Below are positions 9,113-17,425 of a stretch of DNA of 64,000 nucleotides, in pieces. Where the stretch lies: contig PABP01000014.1 of the NCBI GenBank assembly GCA_002699585.1, forward strand, positions 186,001 to 250,000, read 5' to 3'. The position numbers and the translations under genes are program-made. Every line of letters starts with the position of its first letter. Positions within the stretch are counted from its first letter, which is position 1. The stretch is from Anaerolineaceae bacterium (GTDB taxonomy: Bacteria; Chloroflexota; Anaerolineae; Aggregatilineales; Phototrophicaceae). The notes below the pieces were generated by a model. The model saw nothing but the letters and a program-made list of their open reading frames with translations, had not been told where the DNA came from and did no database searches.

Positions 9113-10756
9113 TTACTCGCTGGGGGGCAGTAGTACACCGTCGATGACATGGATCACACCATTGCTGGCTTCGATGTCGGTGTCGATGACGTTGATGCTG
9201 TCATTGAGCACGACGCCACCATCCACAATCGCGATGCTGATTTCTGCGCCGTTAAGCGTAGCCACGCTCTGGCCATCCAGTGTGACGACTGTTTCAGCCA
9301 TCGTCGCGCCATCCAGCACATGGTACAGCAGGACGCTGGTCAGCAAGTCGGTATCGGCCAACAGTTCTTCAGCGGTCAGGCCCAGGGCATCGAGTGCAGC
9401 AGCGAATGCGGCATCGGTCGGGGCGAAAACGGTGAAGCTGGCTTCAGGATCGCTCAGGGTATCTACCAGGCCAGCGGCATCAACAGCAGCCAGTAGCACG
9501 GTGAACTCAGGCATGTCGCTGTTGGCGCTTTCGACGACGATGTCAGCGATAGTCGGAGCCATCATTTCGTCTTCGGATTCACCCATCATGTCAGCCATCA
9601 TGGCGTCGATGTCGACAGAGAGCAACGCAATCTGCGGATCGTCCAGCGTGCCAACAGCGGCCACCAGGTAGGTCATACCGGCTTCCAGCGTCGTGCCACT
9701 CAGGTCGAACAGTTGGGTATCGGGATCATCACTGACGACCACGCTCAGGTCATAGGTACCAGCCGGAACGTCGAAGGAGAAAGCACCGTCGTTGTCGCCA
9801 ATTGTGCCAGGGAAGCCCAGTTGCGGCACGATGGCATCGCCACCAGCCAGGACATCTACAGCGGAAGCGCCTTCAATGCCGTGGAAGACGGTCACACGGG
9901 CGCTGTCTTCAGCCAGGTCGGCACCCAGGTCTTCAACGAAGATTGCCGGGGCCAGTGTGCCATCAGCCACGCTGCCGACAGCGGCGACGTTGTACCAGGT
10001 GCTTGCAGCCAGGTCAAAGCTTGCCGGGCCAATCACGGCGTCATCAATACTTGTGCCTGCCGGAGCAACAGCGATTTCATAGGTGCCTGCCGGGATGTTC
10101 AACCAGCTTGTTGAAGTCGGGAAAGCCAGTTCACCGACGGCGATTTCGCCATTTACGTAAATATCAACGGCGGGGGCATCCGGTGAGAAGTGATGGACGC
10201 GGATGTGCGTGGTGGGTTCCATCATCTCGTCTTCCATCATGTCTTCATCGCCCATTGGCGGCAGCAGTACGCCATCAATGACGTGGATGATGCCATTGCT
10301 GGCCATGATGTCGGTTGTGACGACATTGACGCTGCCATTGAGCACGACGCCATCACCTGTTACAGCGACATCTACAGCTTCACCACCGAGTGTGGTGACG
10401 CTCTGGCCATCCAGGGTGACGACATCCGCAGCCGGAACTGCGCCTTCAACGACATGATATAGAAGCACACTGGTGAGCAGATCAGTATCCGCCAGCAATT
10501 CCTCTGCGGTCATGCCGAGCGATTCCAGAGCTGCTTCAAAAGCGGCGTTGGTCGGTGCAAAGACGGTCAGTGACGCATCTGGATCTGAAAGGGCGTCAAC
10601 CAGGCCGGCTGCCTGCACGGCTGCGACTAGCGTACTAAAATCTTCATTGCCAGCGGCAATATCTACGATGGTGCCGGGGTCATCCTGTGCCAGCGCCGGG
10701 GCGACGCTCATTATCAGGATAGCGAACACGGCCAAAAGGGCCATAAATCTACGCAT
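9113..10756 (-). CDS. secreted fasciclin (FAS1)-DUF4397-FAS1 protein
   Basis: This 547-residue exported protein begins with a signal peptide (RRFMALLAVFAILIMSVAPALA). The first FAS1 domain covers about residues 28-167 (DFSTLVAAVQAAGLVDAL, TVFAPTNAAF, LLYHVVEG, NGIIHVIDGVLLPP). The middle part (about 182-385) has two similar beta-sandwich segments starting with IRVHHFSPDAPAVDIYVNG and VTVFHGIEGASAVDVLAGG, the DUF4397 pattern. A second FAS1 domain runs from about 405 to 545. FAS1 domains act in cell adhesion and matrix interactions, so a surface or matrix role is likely. An acidic Met-rich linker (EDMMEDEMMEP) separates the modules. RBS AAGGAGAT precedes the ATG. A shorter paralogue lies at 22509. 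Confidence 0.93.
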   Translation of the reverse strand: MRRFMALLAVFAILIMSVAPALAQDDPGTIVDIAAGNEDFSTLVAAVQAAGLVDALSDPDASLTVFAPTNAAFEAALESLGMTAEELLADTDLLTSVLLYHVVEGAVPAADVVTLDGQSVTTLGGEAVDVAVTGDGVVLNGSVNVVTTDIMASNGIIHVIDGVLLPPMGDEDMMEDEMMEPTTHIRVHHFSPDAPAVDIYVNGEIAVGELAFPTSTSWLNIPAGTYEIAVAPAGTSIDDAVIGPASFDLAASTWYNVAAVGSVADGTLAPAIFVEDLGADLAEDSARVTVFHGIEGASAVDVLAGGDAIVPQLGFPGTIGDNDGAFSFDVPAGTYDLSVVVSDDPDTQLFDLSGTTLEAGMTYLVAAVGTLDDPQIALLSVDIDAMMADMMGESEDEMMAPTIADIVVESANSDMPEFTVLLAAVDAAGLVDTLSDPEASFTVFAPTDAAFAAALDALGLTAEELLADTDLLTSVLLYHVLDGATMAETVVTLDGQSVATLNGAEISIAIVDGGVVLNDSINVIDTDIEASNGVIHVIDGVLLPPSE

Positions 10757-10973
10757 AGGTACATCTCCTTAAATTGATTCGATTGTTTCTTGTTAAAAGT
10801 CAGCCACGTCCGCACAACGTGTGCTGATGAATCAAAACTTAGTGTAAGACAATGAGTAATTTCCTAGCTGAAGCTTAACAAGCGATAAAATCGTTGATTC
10901 CCTAAGTGTGCACTCATGGTCACCTCGTTTTTGACTCATGTATAGAAACATTGACGCACTTTTGGTCCCTCAA

Positions 10974-11001
10974 ACAAAAAAGGCGACCCGGTCGGATCGC
11001 C
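10974..11001 (-). terminator. rho-independent terminator
   Basis: A stem AGGCGA/TCGCCT, extended by CCG/CGG across one mismatch, reads into TTTTTTG on the minus strand. It lies 35 bases behind the LexA-like gene at 11036. Confidence 0.8.
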
Positions 11002-11035
11002 TGATTAAAGGAGTGTATCGTAGGGCGCAAAATCG

Positions 11036-11278
11036 TCAGTCGGCATCCGGTGCCAGGTCACCCAGGCGCATGCTGCGCGGCATATTTGGCTCGCGTTCTA
11101 GCCAACCCATGCCTTCCAGCTTATCCAGATGGCGGATGACCGAGGTGTGGCTGATATAACAGGCGTTGCCGATCTCGCGCAAGGTAGGGGATCGTCGGTT
11201 GTCGTGGATATAGTCGCGCACAAAGATGTAGACTTTACGCGTGATGGGTTGCATCCTGCGTGGCATGGACGTGGTCAT
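11036..11278 (-). CDS. stand-alone LexA-type winged-helix DNA-binding protein
   Basis: This 80-residue protein matches only the DNA-binding half of LexA: an opening helix (TRKVYIFVRDYIHDNRRSP), TLREIGNACYIS with SHTSVIRHLDKLEGMGWLERE as the recognition helix and wing, and RSMRL at the end. The self-cleaving peptidase half is absent and the following sequence gives no continuation, because a terminator comes 35 bases later. It is therefore probably a small transcription factor not controlled by RecA-stimulated self-cleavage. RBS AAAGGCG precedes the ATG. Inverted repeats upstream (11351-11447) could be operator sites. Confidence 0.88.
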   Translation of the reverse strand: MTTSMPRRMQPITRKVYIFVRDYIHDNRRSPTLREIGNACYISHTSVIRHLDKLEGMGWLEREPNMPRSMRLGDLAPDAD

Positions 11279-11707
11279 CGCAATCGCCTTTCTTGTGTTG
11301 TTGCTCAGTTCACGCCCTGGTATCAGGGTATGTCTAAAGCAGGGTTATTTCGGCAAGGCACTATTGGGACGGGGCTATCGAGGCCTTGCCGACCGAGGTG
11401 TTACATCGGCTGCTTGACTTTCGTGTAGGATTAGCACCCGATGTAACAAATTTATAACGGATTAATATCATAGTGTATGTGGGATGCTCCTACCATATCA
11501 TCCCCGTTGAAAAGTGGTTATAGGTTGATTAGAACATAAGTTCTTTTTCTGTCAGGTGCTATCATAACCTGCCACTGATAAGATTTGGGTTAGGCCTTGG
11601 CCAATAGGCCCTGTTGTCAGGGCGAGATGCGTTATCATAGGGGCATATCACAGCATGACAATTTACAACATGACGATAAATAGCCCATAACGAGCTAGAG
11701 GAATACG
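11279..11707. other. intergenic region with two perfect inverted repeats
   Basis: This divergent region between the LexA-like regulator and the gene at 11708 holds no visible gene. It contains CGGCAAGGC (11351-11359) paired with GCCTTGCCG (11383-11391), and GTTACATCGG (11400-11409) paired with CCGATGTAAC (11438-11447). An AT-rich patch follows at 11447-11540. Confidence 0.5.
11351..11447. repeat. two tandem perfect inverted repeats upstream of LexA-like gene
   Basis: The first pair has 9-base arms with a 23-base spacer and the second has 10-base arms with a 28-base spacer; they lie end to end. They could be operators for the adjacent LexA-type protein or form a structured leader. The arms do not match the known LexA boxes I remember. 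Confidence 0.5.
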
Positions 11708-12019
11708 ATGAACTTCTTAAAGAATTTATTTGGTGGCGGTGGTGGTCAGGGCGATGGTCGCTCGATTGTGCTGTATGTGCAGCCCAAGATGTGCAAAGAA
11801 ATTGTCGAGGTGCGCGTCGACTTGATGAACGGCCCCTCGATGACTGATGATGGCAAAGGCTACTACATGCGCAAACTGGCCAGTGCGACACGCTGCCCCT
11901 TCCAGGCGGAAATTGAGTTGTTCTTTGATAAGGGCAAGAAGCTGCAAGATAAGCAGATCACCAATGGTACGTTTATGACGGAAGAAGATTATCTGGCCCA
12001 GGAAGCTGAACGCGCTTAG
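11708..12019 (+). CDS. hypothetical protein with Gly-rich N-terminus, 103 aa
   Basis: The protein opens with a short amphipathic helix and a glycine run (MNFLKNLFGGGGG), then a compact region with YVQPKMCKEIVEVRVDLMNG, YYMRKLASATRCPFQAEIELFF and an acidic end. Two cysteines (in PKMCKE and TRCPFQ) are about 30 residues apart and could bind metal, but a full binding motif is not seen. GAGGAATACG precedes the ATG. The gene converges on the receiver gene, whose stop is only ten bases away. I cannot assign a function. Confidence 0.75.
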   Translation: MNFLKNLFGGGGGQGDGRSIVLYVQPKMCKEIVEVRVDLMNGPSMTDDGKGYYMRKLASATRCPFQAEIELFFDKGKKLQDKQITNGTFMTEEDYLAQEAERA

Positions 12020-12029
12020 GGTCGCGACT

Positions 12030-13070
12030 TTATTTTTCAGCGTCTTCGTTTGCGCTGTCGTCCCGCGCGGAAATCGTGTCATCCTGTGAGGCATCGTCAG
12101 CTTGGGTAGGTTTGGTTGGCTGGGTGGACGCCTCGTCAGCCGATTTTTCAGCGATAGCCGAAAGTTGCTCGGTTGTGGCCCTGCGGAAGGTGACGGCGGG
12201 TCCCATCGGCAGCCGCGTGACGGTGGTATCCGTCTGGAACTGCTGCGTTACCCGTTCGACTAGCTCATCCACATTGGCAAAGGGTCCATCGGCCTGGGTG
12301 ATGAGTTCGGCCTCGACCTTGATGATGTCCTTGGGCGCATCCTGGGGAGCCTGCGGATAGAAATAGTCGTTGTTCTGGGCCAGGCGGGTGCGGACGCGTT
12401 GGTCAATATCGAGCGCGTTATTGGGTTCTGTGATGACCACCAGCCGGTAGCTGCGTAAGTGGCCCAGGAAGTCATCGGGTGTACCGTGGTCAGCCACAGC
12501 ATTTTTGATAATCAGGCTGATGGCACGTAAGACGTCATCGGCAGCGACAAAACCATATCGCCCCCGGAACGTATCCAGCCCATCAATGATGAAAGCCAGC
12601 AGCGCCCACTTATCCTGTTGCAGCACGGCTTCGATTTTATCGCGTACGAAGTCGCCTTCTGGCAGGTCGGTGACCGCATGCAGCATGCTGGGTGTGTTGG
12701 CGCGGTTGATGGCATTGCGCACACGCAGCCGCAGTTCCTTGATGTCGAACGGCTTGGTGATGTAATCGACCACGCCCAACTTGAGGCCTTGCAGCTTGTC
12801 CATGCGTTCGCGCTGGCCCGTCAAAAAGATGATGGGCGTATCTTTGCTGCGGCGCTGCTGCCGGAGCTTTTCGCACAATTCATAGCCATCCATATCCGGT
12901 AGCCGAATATCGAGCAGGATGAGATCGAAGTCTTGGGACTTGGCGGCATCAATGGCTTCTTCGCCATAGGCGACTGCGACCACATCATAATTCTGCACGC
13001 GGAAGTAGGTCATGACCATCTCGGACAGGTCGAATTCATCTTCAACGATGAGCAGTTTCGGCTTTTGCAT
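12030..13070 (-). CDS. response regulator with degenerate GGDEF-like C-terminal domain
   Basis: This 346-residue protein has a complete receiver domain at residues 1-125: acidic pair in LLIVEDEFDL, phospho-acceptor aspartate in LILLDIRLPDMDGYEL, threonine in PIIFLTGQ and lysine in DYITKPF. A C-terminal region (about 140-290, ALLAFIIDGLDTFRGRYGFVAADDVLRAI) follows the layout of GGDEF domains but lacks the GGDEF sequence, so it probably does not make cyclic-di-GMP. The tail is Asp/Thr-rich. ATG at 13070 is preferred over 13091 because GAGGGGGAAC sits just before it. V4R and roadblock genes follow upstream on the same strand, suggesting one signalling group. No histidine kinase is adjacent. Confidence 0.9.
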   Translation of the reverse strand: MQKPKLLIVEDEFDLSEMVMTYFRVQNYDVVAVAYGEEAIDAAKSQDFDLILLDIRLPDMDGYELCEKLRQQRRSKDTPIIFLTGQRERMDKLQGLKLGVVDYITKPFDIKELRLRVRNAINRANTPSMLHAVTDLPEGDFVRDKIEAVLQQDKWALLAFIIDGLDTFRGRYGFVAADDVLRAISLIIKNAVADHGTPDDFLGHLRSYRLVVITEPNNALDIDQRVRTRLAQNNDYFYPQAPQDAPKDIIKVEAELITQADGPFANVDELVERVTQQFQTDTTVTRLPMGPAVTFRRATTEQLSAIAEKSADEASTQPTKPTQADDASQDDTISARDDSANEDAEK

Positions 13071-13194
13071 GGTTAGTTCCCCCTCATGCAACCTGGCTTT
13101 GATGGCGAGTCATTATGGCGATTCTTTAAGAATAGGCATCTTGGGCATGCCGTGCAACGGCAGTGATTATACGCTAGCAGTTGCGAAGACGTTG

Positions 13195-13857
13195 TTACCA
13201 CTCGCCGATGGCTGTTTTGTTGATGCGGAATGTGCAGTGGTCATGGCCGGTAGCGGCACAGGCGGTTTCCATCACATGGAACTCGTAGCCATTGGTTGCC
13301 CAGCGCAGGCCCTCTTGAATGACGCCCACCTGGGCATGGCACACGGGCTTTTCCGCGCTGCGATGCCAGGCCATCGGGCTGTTGCTGATGTTGAAAATAT
13401 AGGCGTTGTTATCGATGACGACTGAGCACTTCTGATCACTGAAGTTGTTGAACAGCGAACTGAGCGCTTTGAGGCCGAAGTCCACGCGCATGGGCAATGG
13501 CAATGCCTGGAAAGCACTATCACCCAGGCCGCGCATGATGCCAAAGTTCTTGAGGTTCATCGCAAATGCGGCCCGACCAATGCGTAGGGCCATCCCACGA
13601 CCACCGCGCGCGCCGTACATTTCTTCCAGCGCCATGCTCATAGCAGCAAGATCACGGAAGTCAAAGGCGCGCTCTAAAGAATGATCCGGTGGGTCCGTCA
13701 AATAATGGTCGAGTTTGGCGTGCCCCAATAATGTCGTCAGCCCATGCCGACCCATGACCTCTTCCATCGCATCGAAGTACGCCCGCGCGAATCGATTGGG
13801 ATAATACAACCCACTCGGTTCTGGGACGATCTTGGCGTTCTTGGTCTGGGTATTCAT
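13195..13857 (-). CDS. V4R-domain protein
   Basis: This 220-residue cytoplasmic protein ends with the pattern of the V4R (4-vinyl reductase) domain, a small-molecule-binding module: CHAQVGVIQEGLRWA, then VMETACAATGHDHCTFRI, with three spaced cysteines that often bind metal or ligand in this family. The N-terminal part (GRHGLTTLLGHA, ALEEMYGARGGRGMALRIGRAAF) is helical and matches the usual first half of such proteins. It lies 125 bases before the response regulator and 97 after the roadblock gene. A sensor role for a hydrophobic or metabolic ligand is likely. Bacteriochlorophyll synthesis is not suggested by the neighbours. Confidence 0.8.
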   Translation of the reverse strand: MNTQTKNAKIVPEPSGLYYPNRFARAYFDAMEEVMGRHGLTTLLGHAKLDHYLTDPPDHSLERAFDFRDLAAMSMALEEMYGARGGRGMALRIGRAAFAMNLKNFGIMRGLGDSAFQALPLPMRVDFGLKALSSLFNNFSDQKCSVVIDNNAYIFNISNSPMAWHRSAEKPVCHAQVGVIQEGLRWATNGYEFHVMETACAATGHDHCTFRINKTAIGEW

Positions 13858-13954
13858 GCGATGGCTGACTCTATTCGTTGTACTGACTTGCAGCCGCTAC
13901 CACTTGTTCGGAAGTTACGAATGTGCTTCTCGAATGTGCTGAAAAAAATCTCTA

Positions 13955-14323
13955 CTAGACGATTTGCTCCAGGGCTTCTTTGGCTCGGCTGACATCCAGC
14001 AGAATCAAACCGAGTTTGGCATCTTTGCGGGCGAGCACCGTTAACACGGCTTCTTCCCCCACGCTGGTCAGGATGACGTAGCCATTATCACCACGAACAT
14101 TGACCTGTTCCAGTTCCCCGCGCGATAGCTCCGTGGCGATGCGTTCGCCCAGCGATAACATGGCGGCACTCATCGCGCTGACGCGGTCTTCTTCGATACC
14201 GGGCGGCAGCGAAGACGCCATACTAAGGCCATCTACGCTGACGACAGCCGCCGCTTCGACATCGGCGCTGTTGTACTGCAGCTCGCGTAGACGCTCCATC
14301 AATTGCTCAGTGCGAGATGCCAT
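13955..14323 (-). CDS. roadblock/LC7 domain protein
   Basis: This 122-residue protein is a single roadblock domain: an opening helix, VEAAAVVSVDGLSMASSLPPG, a helix with SAMSAAMLSLGERIATELSRGE, then strands GYVILTSVGEEAVLTVLARKDAKLGLILLDV and a closing helix. The pattern matches MglB-type proteins that act as activators of Ras-like GTPases in polarity and motility systems. The start at 14323 is favoured by AGGAG eight bases before it. No MglA-like GTPase is found in this window, so its partner may be elsewhere. It heads the roadblock/V4R/receiver group. Confidence 0.9.
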   Translation of the reverse strand: MASRTEQLMERLRELQYNSADVEAAAVVSVDGLSMASSLPPGIEEDRVSAMSAAMLSLGERIATELSRGELEQVNVRGDNGYVILTSVGEEAVLTVLARKDAKLGLILLDVSRAKEALEQIV

Positions 14324-14697
14324 TGGGCTAACTCCTGTGGTTGGTGATGGTTGCAATCGCTCAAATCGGGTTCAGTATACCGCAATTTTACAATTCAAAC
14401 GTGCTGCCGATTAAACGCTTGCTAAACCTTGCTAAACATGAACGACGCGCGGACTGCCTGATCTTGGGCTACCGCAGCGTGTAAGTGTATCCGCATTTTA
14501 CATGATAAGCCCTGTGTGTGCATCTGATGCCTTAAGAAGCAGGACCAATACCCCCATAAGCCCCTGGGTTGAGGGGGGCTATGCCGTTTTTTACTGCCTG
14601 ATCATGCTAACCGTTCCCGGTGAAATGTCATAGGGTGTGGGCGAGTTATGTGGCATACTTGTAGGGAAAGAATGGTTAAAACTCAAAGGTATTTTTT
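14324..14697. other. divergent intergenic region
   Basis: This region separates the roadblock gene from the antiporter and must hold both promoters. A C-rich/G-rich imperfect hairpin (AGCCCC...GGGGGCT, 14559-14580) followed by GCCGTTTTTTA lies in it. It looks terminator-like but has no gene ending before it. No coding region is visible. Confidence 0.4.
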
Positions 14698-15948
14698 ATG
14701 GAACATAACCCTGCTGTAGCGCTGCTGCTGGCATTGGGGATTATTATTCTCGCATCGCGCGTTGGCGGCGCGATTGCTCGCCAGCTTAAGCATCCGCGTG
14801 TACTGGGTGAATTGATCGTTGGGGTGCTGCTGGGGCCAACCTTGCTCGACTTTTTGCATTGGGGTGTGTTTCATGGCATCGAGTTAGGCGAGACCATCCA
14901 CGAGATGGCTGAACTCGGCGTCATCATCCTGATGTTCAACATCGGCCTGGAAGTCAGCCTGAAAGAGTTGGGCAAAGTCGGGCGCGTCGGCATTTTCGCC
15001 GGGGTTTTGGGCGCGGTTGCGCCGATTGTGCTGGTATTGCCGTTAATGTTCGCCTCTGGTTATGCGTGGCAGCCCGCCATTTTCACAGGTGTCACCCTGG
15101 CCGCGACATCCGTCAGTATTTCCGCACAGGTGTTGTTTGAATTGGGGGTGCTGCAAACCAAAGAGGGCAATGCCCTTTTAGCAACGGCCCTCATCGATGA
15201 TGTGTTGGCTATTTTGCTGGTGTCGGTGGTTGTGGCTGTAACCGCAGCTTCCGGTGCGGGTGCCGTTGCCGAAGAAGGCGGAGCCGCAGCCGACCTGGCG
15301 CTGGTCATGTTACGCATGGTGGCTTATATCGTCATCGCGGGGGCATTGGCCTGGTTCGTTGTGCCGCGTCACCTGAACTGGTTAGCAAAGCGTCCGTCTA
15401 TCGCGCAGTCCTACGGTTTGGAAGCAGCAGCCCTGATAATTATGCTGCTGTTTGCCTGGTCTGCGGAAGAACTGGGTGGGGTAGCAACGATCACCGGTTC
15501 GTTTCTGGCAGGCATCGGCATGAGTCGCGCGCGCGAGTCTGTCAAACATGCGATTGATGAAGCCGCCAGCGCCATTGCCTATAGCTTCCTGGTGCCGATC
15601 TTTTTCATTCAGGTAGGTCTCGGCGCGGATTTGAGCACGTTCCCGTTGGAAGCACTGCCCTTCGCGGCTGTGATCCTGGTCATTGCTATCGTCTCTAAAG
15701 TCGGCGGTTGCGGCCTGGGGGCGCTCATGGGGGGCTTCAATCGCCTGGAATCCTTGCGATTGGGCGTGTGTATGGTCAGTCGAGGCGAGGTCGGCTTGAT
15801 TGTGGCATCCATCGGCCTGAGCGTGGGTATCTTCCAACAGGATACGCCGCTCTTCTCGGCTCTGTTCTTGGTGATTCTGATCTCAACGTTGATAACGCCG
15901 ATACTGGTCCGCATGGCTTTCGCTGGGGAAACTGCTGCTACCAGTTAG
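14698..15948 (+). CDS. cation/proton antiporter (CPA2/KefB-like)
   Basis: This 416-residue membrane protein has about 12 hydrophobic spans and the family landmarks GGAIARQLKHPRVLGELIVGVLLGP near the N-terminus, FNIGLEVSL, ALIDDVLAILLVS (the ion-binding aspartate region) and a late SRGEVGLIVASIGL. These match the Na+/H+ exchanger domain of CPA2 transporters. It has no C-terminal RCK domain, unlike full-length KefB. Instead a small P-II-like gene follows 51 bases later, which may supply the regulatory function. RBS AAAGG is present. Substrate (K+ or Na+) is not decided by the sequence. Confidence 0.92.
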   Translation: MEHNPAVALLLALGIIILASRVGGAIARQLKHPRVLGELIVGVLLGPTLLDFLHWGVFHGIELGETIHEMAELGVIILMFNIGLEVSLKELGKVGRVGIFAGVLGAVAPIVLVLPLMFASGYAWQPAIFTGVTLAATSVSISAQVLFELGVLQTKEGNALLATALIDDVLAILLVSVVVAVTAASGAGAVAEEGGAAADLALVMLRMVAYIVIAGALAWFVVPRHLNWLAKRPSIAQSYGLEAAALIIMLLFAWSAEELGGVATITGSFLAGIGMSRARESVKHAIDEAASAIAYSFLVPIFFIQVGLGADLSTFPLEALPFAAVILVIAIVSKVGGCGLGALMGGFNRLESLRLGVCMVSRGEVGLIVASIGLSVGIFQQDTPLFSALFLVILISTLITPILVRMAFAGETAATS

Positions 15949-15999
15949 CCAATTTCAAACATCGTCTGATAAGCCTGATACGAAAATGGGGCATTGATT

Positions 16000-16374
16000 A
16001 TGAAATTGATCATCTTGATAACTGCTGAGCGTGAACATGGCCTGACGATTGCCGAAGCATGGCAAAAGGCAGGTGCACCGGGTATCACTATTGTTCAGAC
16101 AAACGGTCTGTATTCACTCCAACAAGAAGTCAAAGCCGGCAATATCGAATTACCGCGTATGGTGTCATCGATGGCGGCAGCGATGGCCCATGTCCTCGAC
16201 CAGATGGAGAAACAGGGCCACCTGCTGATTTCCGTTGTCGAAGACAATATGGTCGATCCGTTGATCGATGAGGCTACCAAGCTGCTGGGTGACCTGACGT
16301 TACCCAATAACGGCGTTCTGTTCGTCCTGCCTGTGGACCGCGCGGTTGGTGTCGTCCGCCACGACCAGAAGTAG
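16000..16374 (+). CDS. P-II-like (GlnB-fold) small regulatory protein
   Basis: This 124-residue protein shows a ferredoxin-like pattern: strand MKLIILITAE, helix GLTIAEAWQKAGAPGITIVQTNG, a loop segment, strand HLLISVVEDNMVDPLIDEATKLLGDL and a last strand NNGVLFVLPVDRAVGVV. This is the order of P-II signal proteins, but the uridylylated T-loop sequence of GlnB/GlnK is not present. P-II-like proteins often bind nucleotides and control a neighbouring transporter. It follows the antiporter closely, so control of that transporter is inferred. ATG at 16000 is chosen over the TTG at 15994. Confidence 0.75.
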   Translation: MKLIILITAEREHGLTIAEAWQKAGAPGITIVQTNGLYSLQQEVKAGNIELPRMVSSMAAAMAHVLDQMEKQGHLLISVVEDNMVDPLIDEATKLLGDLTLPNNGVLFVLPVDRAVGVVRHDQK

Positions 16375-16389
16375 CGGCAAGTTTGTTCT

Positions 16390-16418
16390 GTAGGGGCGCG
16401 ACATGTCGCGCCCTTTTT
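16390..16418 (+). repeat. REP-like hairpin with GTAG head (copy A)
   Basis: GTAG (16390-16393) is directly followed by the perfect 20-bp palindrome GGGCGCGACATGTCGCGCCC (16394-16413) and five T. It lies between two converging genes, so it may also act as a terminator. It belongs to the seven-copy family described with the RAYT gene at 42048. Confidence 0.8.
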
Positions 16419-16420
16419 GC

Positions 16421-17413
16421 CTACTTCGTGTCAAATTGATTGATTGCCCCCAAAAATTCCCCTAACCACCCCGGTACAGATAGCCCTTCTTCAGCCTTGT
16501 CTTCTGGTGGCAGATCTTTGGTGACGGCATACCATGTCAGCGTCCGGCAGATTGTCGCCAACACTTGCGAAAGATCCCAGGCACGCATGAGGTCCGCTGG
16601 CGATAAGTTCAGTTCCCAGGCTGACAAATACGTATCACGCAGGGCGTTTAGTTCGGCTGGCCCTAGCTTCAGGCGATAAGCGGCACTGCGCAAAAACACA
16701 TTCATACTGAAAAATGGATGCGCAACTGCGCATTCGGCCCAATCCATGAAGATGTACCTTCCATCCTGCAAGAAGATATTGCCATCATGGAAATCATCGT
16801 GGTGCAGTGTCTGCGGAATGCCGAATGCGGCCAGTTCGTCACACAGGTCGCGCACACGTGGCGACAGCGTACGCAGGCGGTCAGTCTGTTCCGGTGACAA
16901 GCTGTCCTCGTGATTTTCTTCCTGCCCTAACGTAATCATCGCCTTGTCTGCGAGTAAAGCATCGTACAGGCAGGGCAGCGTCCTCAAGCGGCGATCCGGC
17001 GCTTTGAGTGCCAGTAGTTGATGAACGTGATCGGCCATCGTCCGCTGGAACTGCACATATTTTGGCAGCAGGGCATGCAGATGAGACAGCGGGTCGGGCT
17101 GCTCGGTCAGCAAAGTACGCAGCATGATGCCCGCATTGGCCAGCAGCAGCCAACCGCGTGACACATCCGTCGCCAGCACACGCGGAACCTGCTCCGCAGC
17201 CCATTCGGCGAGCGCCTGGGTGATGGCCGCTTCGTGGCGCAGACTGTCGGATGCGGCTTTGAAATACACTGGCTCCCTATCTATTTCGATGCACCATACC
17301 AGCGACCAGGTCGTTTTGCGAGCGACTTCGGGGTCGGCTGCGCGCCTGTACCCGGCCTGCGCCAATTGTTCATCGACCCAGGCGAGAGCTTCTTCTTGTG
17401 ATATGAGCACCAT
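16421..17413 (-). CDS. aminoglycoside-phosphotransferase-fold (APH) family kinase
   Basis: This 330-residue protein has the APH/choline-kinase catalytic core. The Brenner-type motif is LHHDDFHDGNIFL (catalytic Asp and Asn) and the metal-binding segment is YIFMDWAECAVAHPF, in which D replaces the ID of the usual IDW. The N-lobe shows VYFKAAS with the ATP-binding lysine. The family phosphorylates small molecules such as aminoglycosides, homoserine or choline. Substrate cannot be predicted, and resistance should not be assumed. RBS AGGAG precedes the ATG, and the transporter at 17426 ends 12 bases before it, so the two are one operon. Confidence 0.87.
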   Translation of the reverse strand: MVLISQEEALAWVDEQLAQAGYRRAADPEVARKTTWSLVWCIEIDREPVYFKAASDSLRHEAAITQALAEWAAEQVPRVLATDVSRGWLLLANAGIMLRTLLTEQPDPLSHLHALLPKYVQFQRTMADHVHQLLALKAPDRRLRTLPCLYDALLADKAMITLGQEENHEDSLSPEQTDRLRTLSPRVRDLCDELAAFGIPQTLHHDDFHDGNIFLQDGRYIFMDWAECAVAHPFFSMNVFLRSAAYRLKLGPAELNALRDTYLSAWELNLSPADLMRAWDLSQVLATICRTLTWYAVTKDLPPEDKAEEGLSVPGWLGEFLGAINQFDTK

Positions 17414-17425
17414 TTAACATTTCTC

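Noticed and set aside
14559-14592. Terminator-like hairpin in the gap before the antiporter
   Set aside because: No gene ends before it, its stem is imperfect, and the T-run is offset by five bases.
16421-17413. Antibiotic resistance by the APH-fold kinase
   Set aside because: The fold is shared by many small-molecule kinases; sequence gives no evidence for aminoglycosides as substrate.
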